NCBI RefSeq assembly: GCF_003432485.1
Contig: NZ_QVNQ01000004.1
Location: 1-64,000 of the forward strand
From: Actinomadura spongiicola
GTDB lineage: Bacteria > Actinomycetota > Actinomycetes > Streptosporangiales > Streptosporangiaceae
DNA: 64,000 nucleotides
Direction of reading: 5' to 3'
The stretch's first letter is position 1. Every line of letters starts with the position of its first letter. This document shows positions 47,652 through 56,722 of this stretch, in pieces. The position numbers and the translations under genes were made by a program. The notes beneath the pieces are model-generated. The model searched no databases. It worked only from the letters and a program-made list of their open reading frames with translations, and was not told where the DNA came from.

Positions 47652-47934
47652 TCCGTGCCTGATCCGGCGGCGGGGATCTCCCCTCCCAGGACCCCCGCCT
47701 CCGAACCGTCGGACCACACGGGAACTACGTGGCCGGCCGTCGCGGCCCCGGCCCGCGGAAGCAGGCGGTGCTTCGCCGCCTGGAGAGGCGTCCCGGGACC
47801 GTTCCGGCCACTACACAGTGTCGCGGCACGGAGGCCCCGAAGCGGCGGACGACATACCGATCGGCGGACGGAATTTGGTGACGGCGCTTGACCGTGCGCG
47901 GTTACCGGTCTCCGTGAACCATGGTCGTCGCAGG

Positions 47935-48759
47935 TCAGCGCGGTACGCGGGCGACGCAGAAGACCGTCTGGCCGAACGGCGGCCGGACGAACCGTTCGAT
48001 GACGCGGGTCAGCGGCACGACCGTCCGGTCGTAGATCTTGACGAGCTTCGGGTCCGGGTAGCCCGCGCCGCCGCGACGGACCGCGAACCACCAGGCGATG
48101 CCGCCGAGGAAGTTGATCGGCTTGAGCACCTCGGGAACGAGACCCGCCGCGCGGACGGTCTCCTCCAGCGTCGCCGGGGTGTACCGGGTGACATGGCCGA
48201 CCTTGCGGTCGAAGTCCCCGTAGAGCTGCATGTAGCCGGGAACCCAGATCACGATCCGGCCGCCGGGCTGGGTGACGGCGGCGAGGTCCCGCAGTGCTTG
48301 CGCGTCGTCCTTGATGTGCTCCAGGACGTTCATCATCACGACGGTGTCGACCTTCTGCCGGATCTCGATGTCCGCGGGCAGTGCCAGGTCGATGACCTCG
48401 ACGTCGTCGTTGCCCTCGTAGCGTTTGCGCAGCTCACCGACGCAGTACGGGTCGTTGTCGCTGACGACGAGGTAGTCGAGGCGTCCGGCGAACTGCTCGG
48501 AGAAGTGCCCGAGCCCGGAGCCGACCTCCAGCATGGACCGCCCGACGTGCGGCGCGACGGTGTCGTACTCGTACTTGCGGTAGTTGCGGGCCTCGTCCCC
48601 GCCCAGATGGTTCTCCAGCGCCCCTTCTCCGGCGGCGGGCTGGACCACGTCCCCGTCCGGCTCGGGCCCCCCCGGCTCCGGCTCGCGCCGTTTCTGGCGG
48701 CTGCCGACGAGGTTGAGGAGGGTTCCGGCGATGGACTTCTTCTGACCAGGTGACTGCAT
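47935..48759 (-). CDS. Class I SAM-dependent methyltransferase
   Basis: A 274-residue methyltransferase. Motif I is MLEVGSGLGHFSE, motif II VVMMNVLEHIKDD, motif III LAAVTQPGGRIVIWVPGY. The first 55 residues are polar and low in complexity. The C-terminal VTRYTPATLEETVRAAGLVPEVLKPINFLGGIAWWFAV resembles actinobacterial lipid- or glycan-linked methyltransferases (weak inference). The 283-bp gap before it (47652-47934) has no supported gene; a 78-residue plus-strand ORF there looks accidental. Confidence 0.88.
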   Translation of the reverse strand: MQSPGQKKSIAGTLLNLVGSRQKRREPEPGGPEPDGDVVQPAAGEGALENHLGGDEARNYRKYEYDTVAPHVGRSMLEVGSGLGHFSEQFAGRLDYLVVSDNDPYCVGELRKRYEGNDDVEVIDLALPADIEIRQKVDTVVMMNVLEHIKDDAQALRDLAAVTQPGGRIVIWVPGYMQLYGDFDRKVGHVTRYTPATLEETVRAAGLVPEVLKPINFLGGIAWWFAVRRGGAGYPDPKLVKIYDRTVVPLTRVIERFVRPPFGQTVFCVARVPR

Positions 48760-48889
48760 ACTTCCCGCTCGCTCGGTGCGTTGGCGTTCGGCTTCCGGGA
48801 CCTTTGATCTCCGGCACGAAGGTGCGCCAGTCTACCGCCGCGTAGACCCTCGCCAGTGACGCCCGACACGAGTGCTCGGCACGGGCGGG

Positions 48890-50899
48890 TCAGCCGACGG
48901 TGCGGTGGACGTCCTCCCGCTCGCTCGGCCCCGGTTCGGACGACGCGATCCACGGACCGGGGATGGACGCGTCGAGAACGCCGTCCTCCACCCAGGCGAA
49001 CTCCCCCGCGAGCACGGCCCGCGCGAGTTTCACGTCCATCGCGTCGGTGTTGCGCCACAGCCCGTCGAACAGCTCCTCGACGCGGACGCGCGCCTGGCGG
49101 CAGAACGCGTCGGCGAGCAGCACGGCCGACTCACCGGGGTGGGGCGTGCTGGTGCTGACCGGCGGGCCCGCCTCGGACGCGTCGGCGTGGGCGCGGACGC
49201 ACACCGCGCTCATCGCGAACAGCTCGGCGCCGATGTCGACCATCCGGCCGAGGAACCCCTGCCGGCGTTCGAGGCCGCCCTGCCAGCGTCCCGCCGCGTA
49301 GAAGATCGACCGGGCGAGCTTGCGGGACGCGCGTTCGACGTACCGCACGTGCTTGGCGAGCGGCCCGAACTCGCCGTACGAGGTCGGGCGATGCCCCGCG
49401 CCGGTGACCAGCGTCGGCAGCCAGCGCGCGTAGAAGCCGCCGGCCTTCATCGCCGCCCGCGCCTTCTGCGCGGCGGTCGCGTCCGGGTCGATGATGTCGC
49501 CTGCCACCGACAGGTGCGCGTCCACCGCCTCCCGCGCGATCAGCAGATGCATGATCTCCGTGGAGCCCTCGAAGATCCGGTTGATGCGCAGGTCGCGCAG
49601 CAACTGCTCGGCGGGCACCCCGCGCTCGCCGCGCGCCGCGAGGGACTCGGCGGTCTCGTAGCCGCGTCCGCCGCGCAACTGGACCAGCTCGTCGGCGACC
49701 CGGTAAGCCATCTCCGACGACCACAGCTTCGCCAGCGCGGCCTCGATGCGGATGTCGTTGCGTTCGTCGTCGGCGAGCTGGCCGGACAGGTCCAGCATCG
49801 CCTCCATCGCGTACGCGGTCGCCGCGATGAACGCGACCTTCCTGGACACGGCCTCGTGCTCGCCGACCGGCCGCCCCCACTGCACCCGCTCCCGCGACCA
49901 CTCCCGCGCGATCTTGGCGGCCCACTTCCCGGCGGACGCGCAGGTCGCGGGCAGCGAGAGCCGCCCGGTGTTGAGCGTGGTCAAGGCGATCTTCAGGCCC
50001 GCGCCCTCCGCGCCGATCAGGGCGGACCCCGGCACGCGGACGTCATGGAAGCGGGTGACGCCGTTCTCGATGCCGCGCAGCCCCATGAACGCGTTGCGGT
50101 TCTCGACGGTGATACCGGGCGTGGACATGTCGACGACGAACGCGGAGATGCCGCCGCGGTGGCCCGGCGACTTCGGGACGCGCGCCATGACGACGACGAG
50201 GTCGGCGACGACGCCGTTGGTCGTCCACAGCTTGACGCCGTTCAGGACGTAGTCGTCGCCGTCGGGGACGGCGGTGGCGCGCAGCCGGGCCGGGTCCGAG
50301 CCGACGTCGGGCTCGGTGAGCAGGAACGCGCTGATCTCGGTGGCGCAGCGCGGCAGCCACAGGTCCTTCTGCTCGCGCGTCCCGAACAGCTTGACCGGCT
50401 GCGGGACGCCGATGGACTGGTGCGCCGACAGCAGCGCGGCGATCGCGGGGCTGGCGGACGCCACGACCATCAGGGCGCGGCCGTAGTAGAGCTGGCTCAG
50501 CCCGAGCCCGCCGTACTTCTCCGGGATCTTCATGCCGAGCGCGCCGAGGGCCCGCAGCCCGGTGATGACGTCGTCCGGGATGCGCGACTCCCGCTCGATC
50601 GCCGTCCCGTCGATCTTCGAGGCGCAGAACTCGGTGAGGGCGGCGAGGAACTCCTCGCCCTTGCGGCGCGACTCCTCGTCAGGCCGGGGATGGGGGTGGA
50701 CGAGGTCGAGGCGCAGGTCACCGAGGAACAGTTGCCGCCCGAAGCTGGGCAGCCGCCATTCGGTCTCGCGCGCCTCCTCGGCGACCTTCCGCGCCGTCCG
50801 CTCGTCGACGTGCCCGCGGCCCTGTTCCGGCTGCGTCTGCCGTCCGGTCCGCCGGTGGGTCTGCCGCCGGGTCTGCTGTGCCCGCTCCGTCTGGCTCAT
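48890..50899 (-). CDS. VLCAD-like acyl-CoA dehydrogenase
   Basis: A 669-residue enzyme, long like mitochondrial VLCAD. The core has LTEPDVGSDPARL (FAD/substrate loop), LWTTNGVVADLVVVMARV, RVQWGRPVGEHEAV and NRIFEGSTEIMHLL with the predicted catalytic Glu near 443. A C-terminal alpha-helical extension follows (about 470-669). The first 35 residues are Gln/Arg/Thr-rich (RRQTHRRTGRQTQPEQG). The ATG has AAGGAG 6 nt upstream. It oxidises long acyl-CoAs. It is divergent from the IclR gene. Confidence 0.93.
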   Translation of the reverse strand: MSQTERAQQTRRQTHRRTGRQTQPEQGRGHVDERTARKVAEEARETEWRLPSFGRQLFLGDLRLDLVHPHPRPDEESRRKGEEFLAALTEFCASKIDGTAIERESRIPDDVITGLRALGALGMKIPEKYGGLGLSQLYYGRALMVVASASPAIAALLSAHQSIGVPQPVKLFGTREQKDLWLPRCATEISAFLLTEPDVGSDPARLRATAVPDGDDYVLNGVKLWTTNGVVADLVVVMARVPKSPGHRGGISAFVVDMSTPGITVENRNAFMGLRGIENGVTRFHDVRVPGSALIGAEGAGLKIALTTLNTGRLSLPATCASAGKWAAKIAREWSRERVQWGRPVGEHEAVSRKVAFIAATAYAMEAMLDLSGQLADDERNDIRIEAALAKLWSSEMAYRVADELVQLRGGRGYETAESLAARGERGVPAEQLLRDLRINRIFEGSTEIMHLLIAREAVDAHLSVAGDIIDPDATAAQKARAAMKAGGFYARWLPTLVTGAGHRPTSYGEFGPLAKHVRYVERASRKLARSIFYAAGRWQGGLERRQGFLGRMVDIGAELFAMSAVCVRAHADASEAGPPVSTSTPHPGESAVLLADAFCRQARVRVEELFDGLWRNTDAMDVKLARAVLAGEFAWVEDGVLDASIPGPWIASSEPGPSEREDVHRTVG

Positions 50900-51098
50900 G
50901 CGCGCTCCTTGTGGGAGACATGCCCGTTTCCCGCAGTTACTCCCCAGTTGTACTGCCGAGTAGTCCTGGTCATGAGCACGGCTTTTCCCAAGTCCGGATC
51001 CGGAAACCCCGCCCGGAGTCGCGCCGGAAATGATGCAATGGGCTCAACCGTCACCGAAGGCCTTGATACGACCGGGCCAGAGGGGTTCGCTGTGCGTG

Positions 51099-51857
51099 AT
51101 GAGTGAGATACGCAGGCCCACTCTTATCGCCTCGGTGCAGCGTGCTCTGCGTCTCATGGAGGCGGTGGCGGCGCATCCGAACGGAGCGCCCGCCAAGCGG
51201 CTCGCCCGCGAGGCCGATCTTCCGCTCGCCACGACCTACCATCTGCTGCGCACCCTCGCCCACGAGGGCTACGCGGCCCGGCTGTCGGACGGCGTGTGGG
51301 TCCTCGGCGAGCGCATCGGGGCCCTGCACGGGCAAAGCCGGAGGCAACGGCTGCTCGCGAGCATTCGCCCCGCCCTTGCGTCCCTGCGGGACGAACTGGG
51401 CGCCGCCAGCTACTTCTCCATGCTCCAGGACGACGAGATCCGCCTGATCGACATCGCCGACGGCCCCCGCACCCCACGCGTGGACCTGTGGGTCGGCTTC
51501 GAGGACGCCGCGCACGCCACCGCCATCGGCAAATGCGTGCTCAGCCAGTTCGACGACGACGGCCGTCGCGACTACCTGTCCCGGCATCCGCTGGTCGACC
51601 TGACCCCGAACACCATCACCGAACCGGGACGGCTGCTCCGCTCGCTCGAACCCTGCGGCGGGCTGCTGTTCGACCGCGAGGAGTACGCCCTCGGCACCGG
51701 CTGCGCCGCCGTCCCGGTCACCGACGCCACCGGCACCGTCGTCGGCGCCCTCGCCATCTCGTGCCCACCCGGCAGGCTCCCCCGGATCGCGGGATCGGCG
51801 CACCGGCTGCGCGCGACCGCCGAACGACTCGAACGCGCCCTCACCCTGACCCCCTGA
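51099..51857 (+). CDS. IclR family transcriptional regulator
   Basis: A 252-residue regulator with an N-terminal winged helix (ASVQRALRLMEAVAAHPNGAPAKRLAREADLPLATTYHLLRTLAHEGY) and the effector domain (HATAIGKCVLSQFDDDGRRDYLSRHPL, FDREEYALGTGCAAVPVTDATG). ATG 51099 or GTG 51096 are both possible; AGAGGGG lies about 10 nt upstream. Divergence from the acyl-CoA dehydrogenase suggests it controls that gene, perhaps sensing an acyl-CoA or fatty-acid breakdown product (inference). Confidence 0.93.
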   Translation: MSEIRRPTLIASVQRALRLMEAVAAHPNGAPAKRLAREADLPLATTYHLLRTLAHEGYAARLSDGVWVLGERIGALHGQSRRQRLLASIRPALASLRDELGAASYFSMLQDDEIRLIDIADGPRTPRVDLWVGFEDAAHATAIGKCVLSQFDDDGRRDYLSRHPLVDLTPNTITEPGRLLRSLEPCGGLLFDREEYALGTGCAAVPVTDATGTVVGALAISCPPGRLPRIAGSAHRLRATAERLERALTLTP

Positions 51858-51932
51858 CCCTGCCCCCTGACCCGCTGGATCACCGCGCTCCCTGGCCCTC
51901 GCCCCCGTCGGTGGAGAGGGCCAGGACGGTGG

Positions 51933-52985
51933 TCAGGAAAGGCGGCGGCGCGTCCAGTAGAAGCAGAGGCCCGTCAGCCCCAGGGCCAGCACCACGAACA
52001 GACCGGTCTCGGCCCACTGGAGCGGCCAGAAACGATCGGCCGGATGGTAGGCCACCTTCTGCTTGTAGCCCTTCTTGGCGAGGTCGTCGAAGCACGCCTG
52101 CGACGGACCCTCCGGAGGCTCGCCGTCCGGACCCGGTGGCGGCGGCGCGCACGGGGCCCCGGCGGCGACGGAGACGGGTAGCCGGCCGACCTTCTTCCCG
52201 GACGAGTCGACCGTCTCGTTCGTGAACGTCCAGGCCCTCGGTTCCGGCTCCACCTCGACCTGGAGGAACGCCTTGTCACCCTCCTCCCGCATCATCATCA
52301 TCTCCCCGTGGTTCTCGGACGTGATCGCCACGATCTTGCTCTCGGCCGGGATGATGTTGGGACGGATCCACATCGGCACCGCGACCTGGAGGCCGACGAA
52401 GACGGCCAACGTGATCGCCATGGCCGGCAGCGTCCTGCGGACGATAACACCGACGGTGACGCCGAGCGCGAACGCGAACGCCGCGTAGCCGATCGGGACG
52501 ATGCCGCGCGAGAGGAAGACCAGCGGCGTGATCCGCGAGATGTCGTCGCTGGCGGCCTTGTCGATGGGATCGGACCACCAGTCCGCGGCCAGTGCCGCGA
52601 GCCCGGCGGCGACCATGGCGGCCACGCCGACGACGGCGAGCTTGACGGCCAGCCAGCGGGTCCGCGTGATGCTCTGGTTCCAGACGAGCCGGTGCGTGCC
52701 CTGCTCGATCTCGCGGGTGATCAGTGGCGCGCCCCAGAAGATCCCGATGAGGCCGGGCAGGAACGCGACGATGAGGATCACCGCGCCGAAGGCCATCTCG
52801 TGGTCCTCGAAGAACCGCCGGGTGAACCGCGAGCAGTCACCCTGCGCGGTGCAGGAGGCGAACCCGCTGTTGAACTCGTCCGCCATGCCGGGGCCGGTGA
52901 TCGCGAGAGCGGCGCAGAGGACCGCGAGCCCGCCGAACACCACCGCGGCCTGGACGCGGAACTGCCGTAGCGTCAGCCAGATCAT
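51933..52985 (-). CDS. ABC transporter permease
   Basis: A 350-residue permease of the ABC-2/bacitracin-export style. It begins MIWLTLRQFRVQAAVVFGGL, with a large extracellular loop (GMADEFNSGFASCTAQGDCSRF, two Cys), and more helices, then a Glu/Pro/Ser-rich external region (EEGDKAFLQVEVEPEPRAW, APPPPGPDGEPPEG) before a final TM and RRR tail. Start ATG 52985 overlaps the ATPase gene by four bases (ATGA). It works with the ATPase under the GntR repressor. Confidence 0.9.
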   Translation of the reverse strand: MIWLTLRQFRVQAAVVFGGLAVLCAALAITGPGMADEFNSGFASCTAQGDCSRFTRRFFEDHEMAFGAVILIVAFLPGLIGIFWGAPLITREIEQGTHRLVWNQSITRTRWLAVKLAVVGVAAMVAAGLAALAADWWSDPIDKAASDDISRITPLVFLSRGIVPIGYAAFAFALGVTVGVIVRRTLPAMAITLAVFVGLQVAVPMWIRPNIIPAESKIVAITSENHGEMMMMREEGDKAFLQVEVEPEPRAWTFTNETVDSSGKKVGRLPVSVAAGAPCAPPPPGPDGEPPEGPSQACFDDLAKKGYKQKVAYHPADRFWPLQWAETGLFVVLALGLTGLCFYWTRRRLS

Positions 52986-53863
52986 CGAACGGCCTCCAGC
53001 GTGGAACGGGTGGGTGTGTCGCTCATGTAGGCGAGGACGAGGTCTTCCAGCCCGACCTGGCCGACCGTCCACGCGGGGTCGTGGATCGCGCCTTCCGACC
53101 GGACGATGAGGGTGCTCTGCCGGTCGGTGTGGCTCTCCGACACGACCTGCTGGTCACCGGGCAGCGTGGCCGGGTCGCGGCGCGGGCCCGTCAGGCGGTG
53201 GTGGGTCGCGAGCAGGTCGTCGACGTCCCCGGCCACCCTGACCCGGGAGTCCACGAGCACGACCAGGTAGTCGCACGTCCGCTCCAGGTCGGACACCAGG
53301 TGGGACGACAGCACGACGCTGAGGGAGTGCTCGACCGCCGCCTCCATCAGATGCTGGAGGAACTCGCGGCGGGCCAGCGGGTCGAGCGCGGCGACCGGCT
53401 CGTCGAGGATCAGCAGCTCGGGCCGCTTCGCGATGCCGAGCGTGAGGGCGAGCTGGGCCCGCTGCCCGCCGGACAGCTTCCCGGCCCGGCGCGCGGGGTC
53501 GAGCCCGAGCCGCTCCAGGCGCTCACGGGCGATCGCGTCGTCCCAGCCCGGGTTCAGCCGCGCGCCGAGCCGGAGATGGTCGGCGACGCTCAACCCGGCG
53601 TAGGTGGGCGTGTCCTGCGCGACGAATCCGACCCTGGCGAGTTGGCCCGGTCCGTCGGCGGGACGCCCGCCCAGCACGCGGATGCTGCCCGCGCTGGGGG
53701 CGAGCTGCCCGACGGCGAGGTTCAGCAGGGTCGTCTTCCCGGCTCCGTTCGGCCCGACGAGGCCGATGACCCGTCCGGCCGGAAGGTCGAGCGTGCAGTC
53801 CGACAGCGCCCACCGCTTCCCGTACTTCTTGCCCAGCCCGCGGGCCTCCAGAGCGGCGGTCAT
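52982..53863 (-). CDS. ABC transporter ATP-binding protein
   Basis: A 293-residue ATPase. Walker A GPNGAGKTTLL, Q-loop near GFVAQDTPTY, signature LSGGQRAQL, Walker B LLILDEPVAALDPLARRE and H-loop VVLSSHLVSDLER are intact. The C-terminal 80 residues have a variable tail as in bacitracin- and lantibiotic-type exporters. It overlaps the permease and the GntR genes by four bases each; the three form one operon. Confidence 0.95.
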   Translation of the reverse strand: MTAALEARGLGKKYGKRWALSDCTLDLPAGRVIGLVGPNGAGKTTLLNLAVGQLAPSAGSIRVLGGRPADGPGQLARVGFVAQDTPTYAGLSVADHLRLGARLNPGWDDAIARERLERLGLDPARRAGKLSGGQRAQLALTLGIAKRPELLILDEPVAALDPLARREFLQHLMEAAVEHSLSVVLSSHLVSDLERTCDYLVVLVDSRVRVAGDVDDLLATHHRLTGPRRDPATLPGDQQVVSESHTDRQSTLIVRSEGAIHDPAWTVGQVGLEDLVLAYMSDTPTRSTLEAVR

Positions 53864-54252
53864 GCTATGTCCTCCTGGCGGGCGGACCGAAATGTGGTCA
53901 TGAACAGCGCCTCGATGCTCTCGTCGTCCATTCCGGCCATCCGCGCCTTGACGAGCCAGCGCTCCAGGTCCTTGCGCAGCGGGCCGTGCGCGGCGAGCGA
54001 GTCGCCCGCGAGGGTGCGCGTCACGAAGGTGCCGACCCCGGGCCGGGGCTCGACGAGACCCTCCCGCTCCAGCTCCCGGTACGCCTTCAGGACGGTGTTG
54101 GGGTTGATGGCGAGCTGCGCGACCACGTCCTTGACGGTCGGCAACTGGTCGCCCTCGTGCAGCAGGTCGAGCCGCAGGGCGTGCTTCACCTGCCGGACGA
54201 TCTGCATGTACGGCGATACCCCCGACCCGGAGTCCAGATGGAACTCGATCAC
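53860..54252 (-). CDS. GntR family (YtrA-type) regulator
   Basis: About 130 residues. VIEFHLDSGSGVSPYMQIVRQVKHALRLDLLHEGDQLPTVKDVVAQLAINPNTVLKAYRELEREGLVEPRPGVGTFV is the GntR winged helix of the short YtrA subfamily. The GTG at 54252 is preferred to the ATG at 54264: GGAGG sits 5 nt before it, and relatives start MIEF. It overlaps the ATPase gene by four bases and is the likely repressor of the ABC operon, which in this family often responds to antibiotics. Confidence 0.93.
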   Translation of the reverse strand: MIEFHLDSGSGVSPYMQIVRQVKHALRLDLLHEGDQLPTVKDVVAQLAINPNTVLKAYRELEREGLVEPRPGVGTFVTRTLAGDSLAAHGPLRKDLERWLVKARMAGMDDESIEALFMTTFRSARQEDIA

Positions 54253-54267
54253 CGGCACCTCCATTGA

Positions 54268-54281
54268 ACTATCATGTTAGT
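54268..54281. promoter_or_regulatory. Candidate GntR operator
   Basis: ACTATCATGTTAGT is a 12/14 match to its own reverse complement (ACTA-CATG-TAGT core), just upstream of the GntR gene and between it and deoC. AT-rich, palindromic and overlapping the start region of the regulator, it suits autorepression. Confidence 0.6.
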
Positions 54282-54359
54282 ACTTTAGCTGTATGGCACT
54301 GTCGGATGTCAACGACCATTCGCTTTGTGCGTACCGCCCGGTTCGGCGATGCTGGGGAG

Positions 54360-55289
54360 GTGTCAACGGAGACTCTGAACGGCGCCGCCGAGTTGCGCGC
54401 CTTCCTGCGCGGGCTGCCCGGCGTCGACCGGGTGGGAGCCGAGGAGCGGGCCGCGCGGCTCGCGTCCCGGTCGATCAAGACCACGGCGAAGGCCGAGGCC
54501 ATCGACCTAGCGATCTCGATGGTGGACCTGACCACGCTGGAAGGCGCGGACACGCCGGGGAAGGTGCGGGCCCTGTGCGCCAAGGCGGCCCGTCCCGACC
54601 CCTCGGACGGGACGGTGCCCAAGGTCGCGGCCGTGTGCGTGTACTCGGACCTGGTGGACGTCGCCGTCCGGGCCCTCGCGGGCACCGGCATCGGGGTGGC
54701 GAGCGTCGCGACCTCGTTCCCGTCCGGCCGGGCCCCGCTGGAGGCCAAGCTCGCCGACACGCGGGCGGCGGTCGCGGCGGGCGCCGCCGAGATCGACATG
54801 GTGATCGACCGGGGCGCCTTCCTCGCCGGCGACCTCGGGAAGGTGTTCGACGAGATCACGGCCGTCAAGGAGGCGTGCGGCACGGCCCACCTCAAGGTCA
54901 TCCTGGAGACGGGCGAGTTGGCCACGCTCGACAACGTCCGGCGCGCGTCATGGCTGGCGATGCGGGCCGGAGCCGACTTCATCAAGACCTCGACGGGCAA
55001 GGTCTCCCCGGCGGCGACGCTGCCCGTCACGCTCGTGATGCTGGAGGCCGTCCGCGACTACCGGGCCGCCACCGGACGGCAGGTCGGCGTCAAACCGGCG
55101 GGCGGCATCCGCACCACCAAGGACGCCGTCCGGTACCTGGTGCTGGTGAACGAGACCGCCGGGCCCGACTGGCTGACGCCGGAATGGTTCCGGCTCGGCG
55201 CGTCCAGCCTGCTGAACGACCTGCTCATGCAGCGCCGCAAACTGTCCACCGGCGTCTACTCCGGTCCCGACTACTTCACGTTGGACTGA
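54360..55289 (+). CDS. deoC: Deoxyribose-phosphate aldolase
   Basis: A 309-residue aldolase of the large actinobacterial type. TTKAEAIDLAISMVDLTTLEGADT, GVASVATSFPSG, EIDMVIDRGAFLAGD, the Schiff-base lysine K209 in FIKTSTGK, and K245 in GVKPAGGIRT are conserved. It splits 2-deoxyribose 5-phosphate to glyceraldehyde 3-phosphate and acetaldehyde. The GTG at 54360, six bases after GATGCT, fits the family N-terminus (STETLNGAAELRAFLRGL); an ATG at 54306 is an alternative. The ALDH follows two bases after its stop. Confidence 0.95.
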   Translation: MSTETLNGAAELRAFLRGLPGVDRVGAEERAARLASRSIKTTAKAEAIDLAISMVDLTTLEGADTPGKVRALCAKAARPDPSDGTVPKVAAVCVYSDLVDVAVRALAGTGIGVASVATSFPSGRAPLEAKLADTRAAVAAGAAEIDMVIDRGAFLAGDLGKVFDEITAVKEACGTAHLKVILETGELATLDNVRRASWLAMRAGADFIKTSTGKVSPAATLPVTLVMLEAVRDYRAATGRQVGVKPAGGIRTTKDAVRYLVLVNETAGPDWLTPEWFRLGASSLLNDLLMQRRKLSTGVYSGPDYFTLD

Positions 55290-55291
55290 CC

Positions 55292-56722
55292 ATGGTCTTC
55301 GAGTACGCCCCCGCGCCCGAGTCGAGCGCCGTCGTCGACATCCGCGCCTCCTACGGGCTGTTCATCGACGGCGAGTTCGTGGACGGGCACGGCGAACCGT
55401 TCAAGTCCATCAACCCGGCCGACGAGAGCGTCCTCGCCGACGTCGCCCGCGCCGACGAGAGCGACGTCGACCGCGCGGTCAAGGCCGCCCGCACCGCCTA
55501 CGACACGGTGTGGGGCCCGATGCCGGGACGGGAACGCGCCAAGTACCTGTACCGCATCGCGCGTCTCGTCCAGGAACGGTCGCGTGAGCTGGCGGTGCTG
55601 GAGTCGATCGACAACGGCAAACCGATCCGCGAGTCGCGGGACGTGGACGTCCCCCTGGTGGCGGCGTGGTTCTTCTACTACGCCGGATGGGCCGACAAGC
55701 TCGCCCACGCCGGGTTCGGACCCGACCCGCGACCGGTGGGCGTCGCGGGGCAGGTCATCCCGTGGAACTTCCCGCTGCTCATGCTCGCCTGGAAGATCGC
55801 GCCCGCGCTGGCGTGCGGCAACACCGTCGTGCTGAAACCCGCCGAGACCACGCCGCTGACCGCGCTGCTGTTCGCCGACATCTGCCGGCAGGCCGACCTG
55901 CCGCCCGGCGTCGTCAACATCGTCACCGGCGCGGGCGACACCGGCCGCGCGCTCGTCGCGCACGACGGGATCGACAAGGTCGCCTTCACCGGGTCCACCG
56001 AGGTGGGGCGGGAGATCGCCCGCGTCCTGGCGGGCACCGGCAGGCGGCTCACGCTGGAACTCGGCGGCAAGGCCGCCAACATCGTCTACGAGGACGCCGC
56101 CCTCGACCAGGCCGTCGAGGGCATCGTCAACGGCATCTTCTTCAACCAGGGGCACGTGTGCTGCGCCGGGTCGCGGTTGCTCGTCCAGGAATCGGTCGCC
56201 GAGGAGGTCCTCGAACGGCTCAAGGCGCGGATGGCGACGCTCCGCGTCGGGGACCCGCTCGACAAGAACACCGACATCGGCGCGATCAACTCCGCCGAGC
56301 AGCTCGCCAAGATCCGGGAGCTGTCGGCCGCGGGGGAGGCCGAGGGCGCCACCGCCTGGTCGCCGCCGTGCGAGCTGCCCGCGCGGGGCTTCTGGTTCGC
56401 GCCGACCGTGTTCACCGACGTGGCGCAGTCGCACCGGATCGCGCGGGAGGAGATCTTCGGGCCCGTCCTGTCGGTCCTGACGTTCCGGACGCCCGACGAG
56501 GCCGTGACCAAGGCCAACAACACCCCGTACGGGCTGTCGGCCGGAATCTGGACCGAGAAGGGCGCCCAGATCCTGTGGACGGCGCAGCGGCTGCGCGCCG
56601 GAGTCGTGTGGGCCAACACGTTCAACAAGTTCGACCCGGCGGCCCCGTTCGGCGGCTACAAGGAATCGGGGTTCGGCCGCGAGGGCGGACGCCACGGACT
56701 GGAGGGCTACCTCAGTGTCTGA
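55292..56722 (+). CDS. Aldehyde dehydrogenase, catalytic
   Basis: A 476-residue ALDH. NAD-binding GQVIPWNFPLLMLAWKIAPALACGNTVV, GSTEVGREI, catalytic E256 in LELGGKAAN and nucleophile C290/C291 in NQGHVCCAGSR are intact. It should oxidise the acetaldehyde made by DeoC or a related aldehyde. ATG 55292 is two bases after the deoC stop; the end overlaps the second ALDH gene by 8 bp. The three genes are one operon. Confidence 0.94.
   Translation: MVFEYAPAPESSAVVDIRASYGLFIDGEFVDGHGEPFKSINPADESVLADVARADESDVDRAVKAARTAYDTVWGPMPGRERAKYLYRIARLVQERSRELAVLESIDNGKPIRESRDVDVPLVAAWFFYYAGWADKLAHAGFGPDPRPVGVAGQVIPWNFPLLMLAWKIAPALACGNTVVLKPAETTPLTALLFADICRQADLPPGVVNIVTGAGDTGRALVAHDGIDKVAFTGSTEVGREIARVLAGTGRRLTLELGGKAANIVYEDAALDQAVEGIVNGIFFNQGHVCCAGSRLLVQESVAEEVLERLKARMATLRVGDPLDKNTDIGAINSAEQLAKIRELSAAGEAEGATAWSPPCELPARGFWFAPTVFTDVAQSHRIAREEIFGPVLSVLTFRTPDEAVTKANNTPYGLSAGIWTEKGAQILWTAQRLRAGVVWANTFNKFDPAAPFGGYKESGFGREGGRHGLEGYLSV

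Noticed and set aside
44667..47717. A 1016-codon open frame on the minus strand
   Set aside because: It is antisense to the LAL regulator, which has Walker motifs and a LuxR helix-turn-helix.
47655..47891. A 78-codon plus-strand ORF after the LAL gene
   Set aside because: No ribosome site, no hydrophobic or domain pattern, and Pro/Arg-rich composition typical of chance frames.
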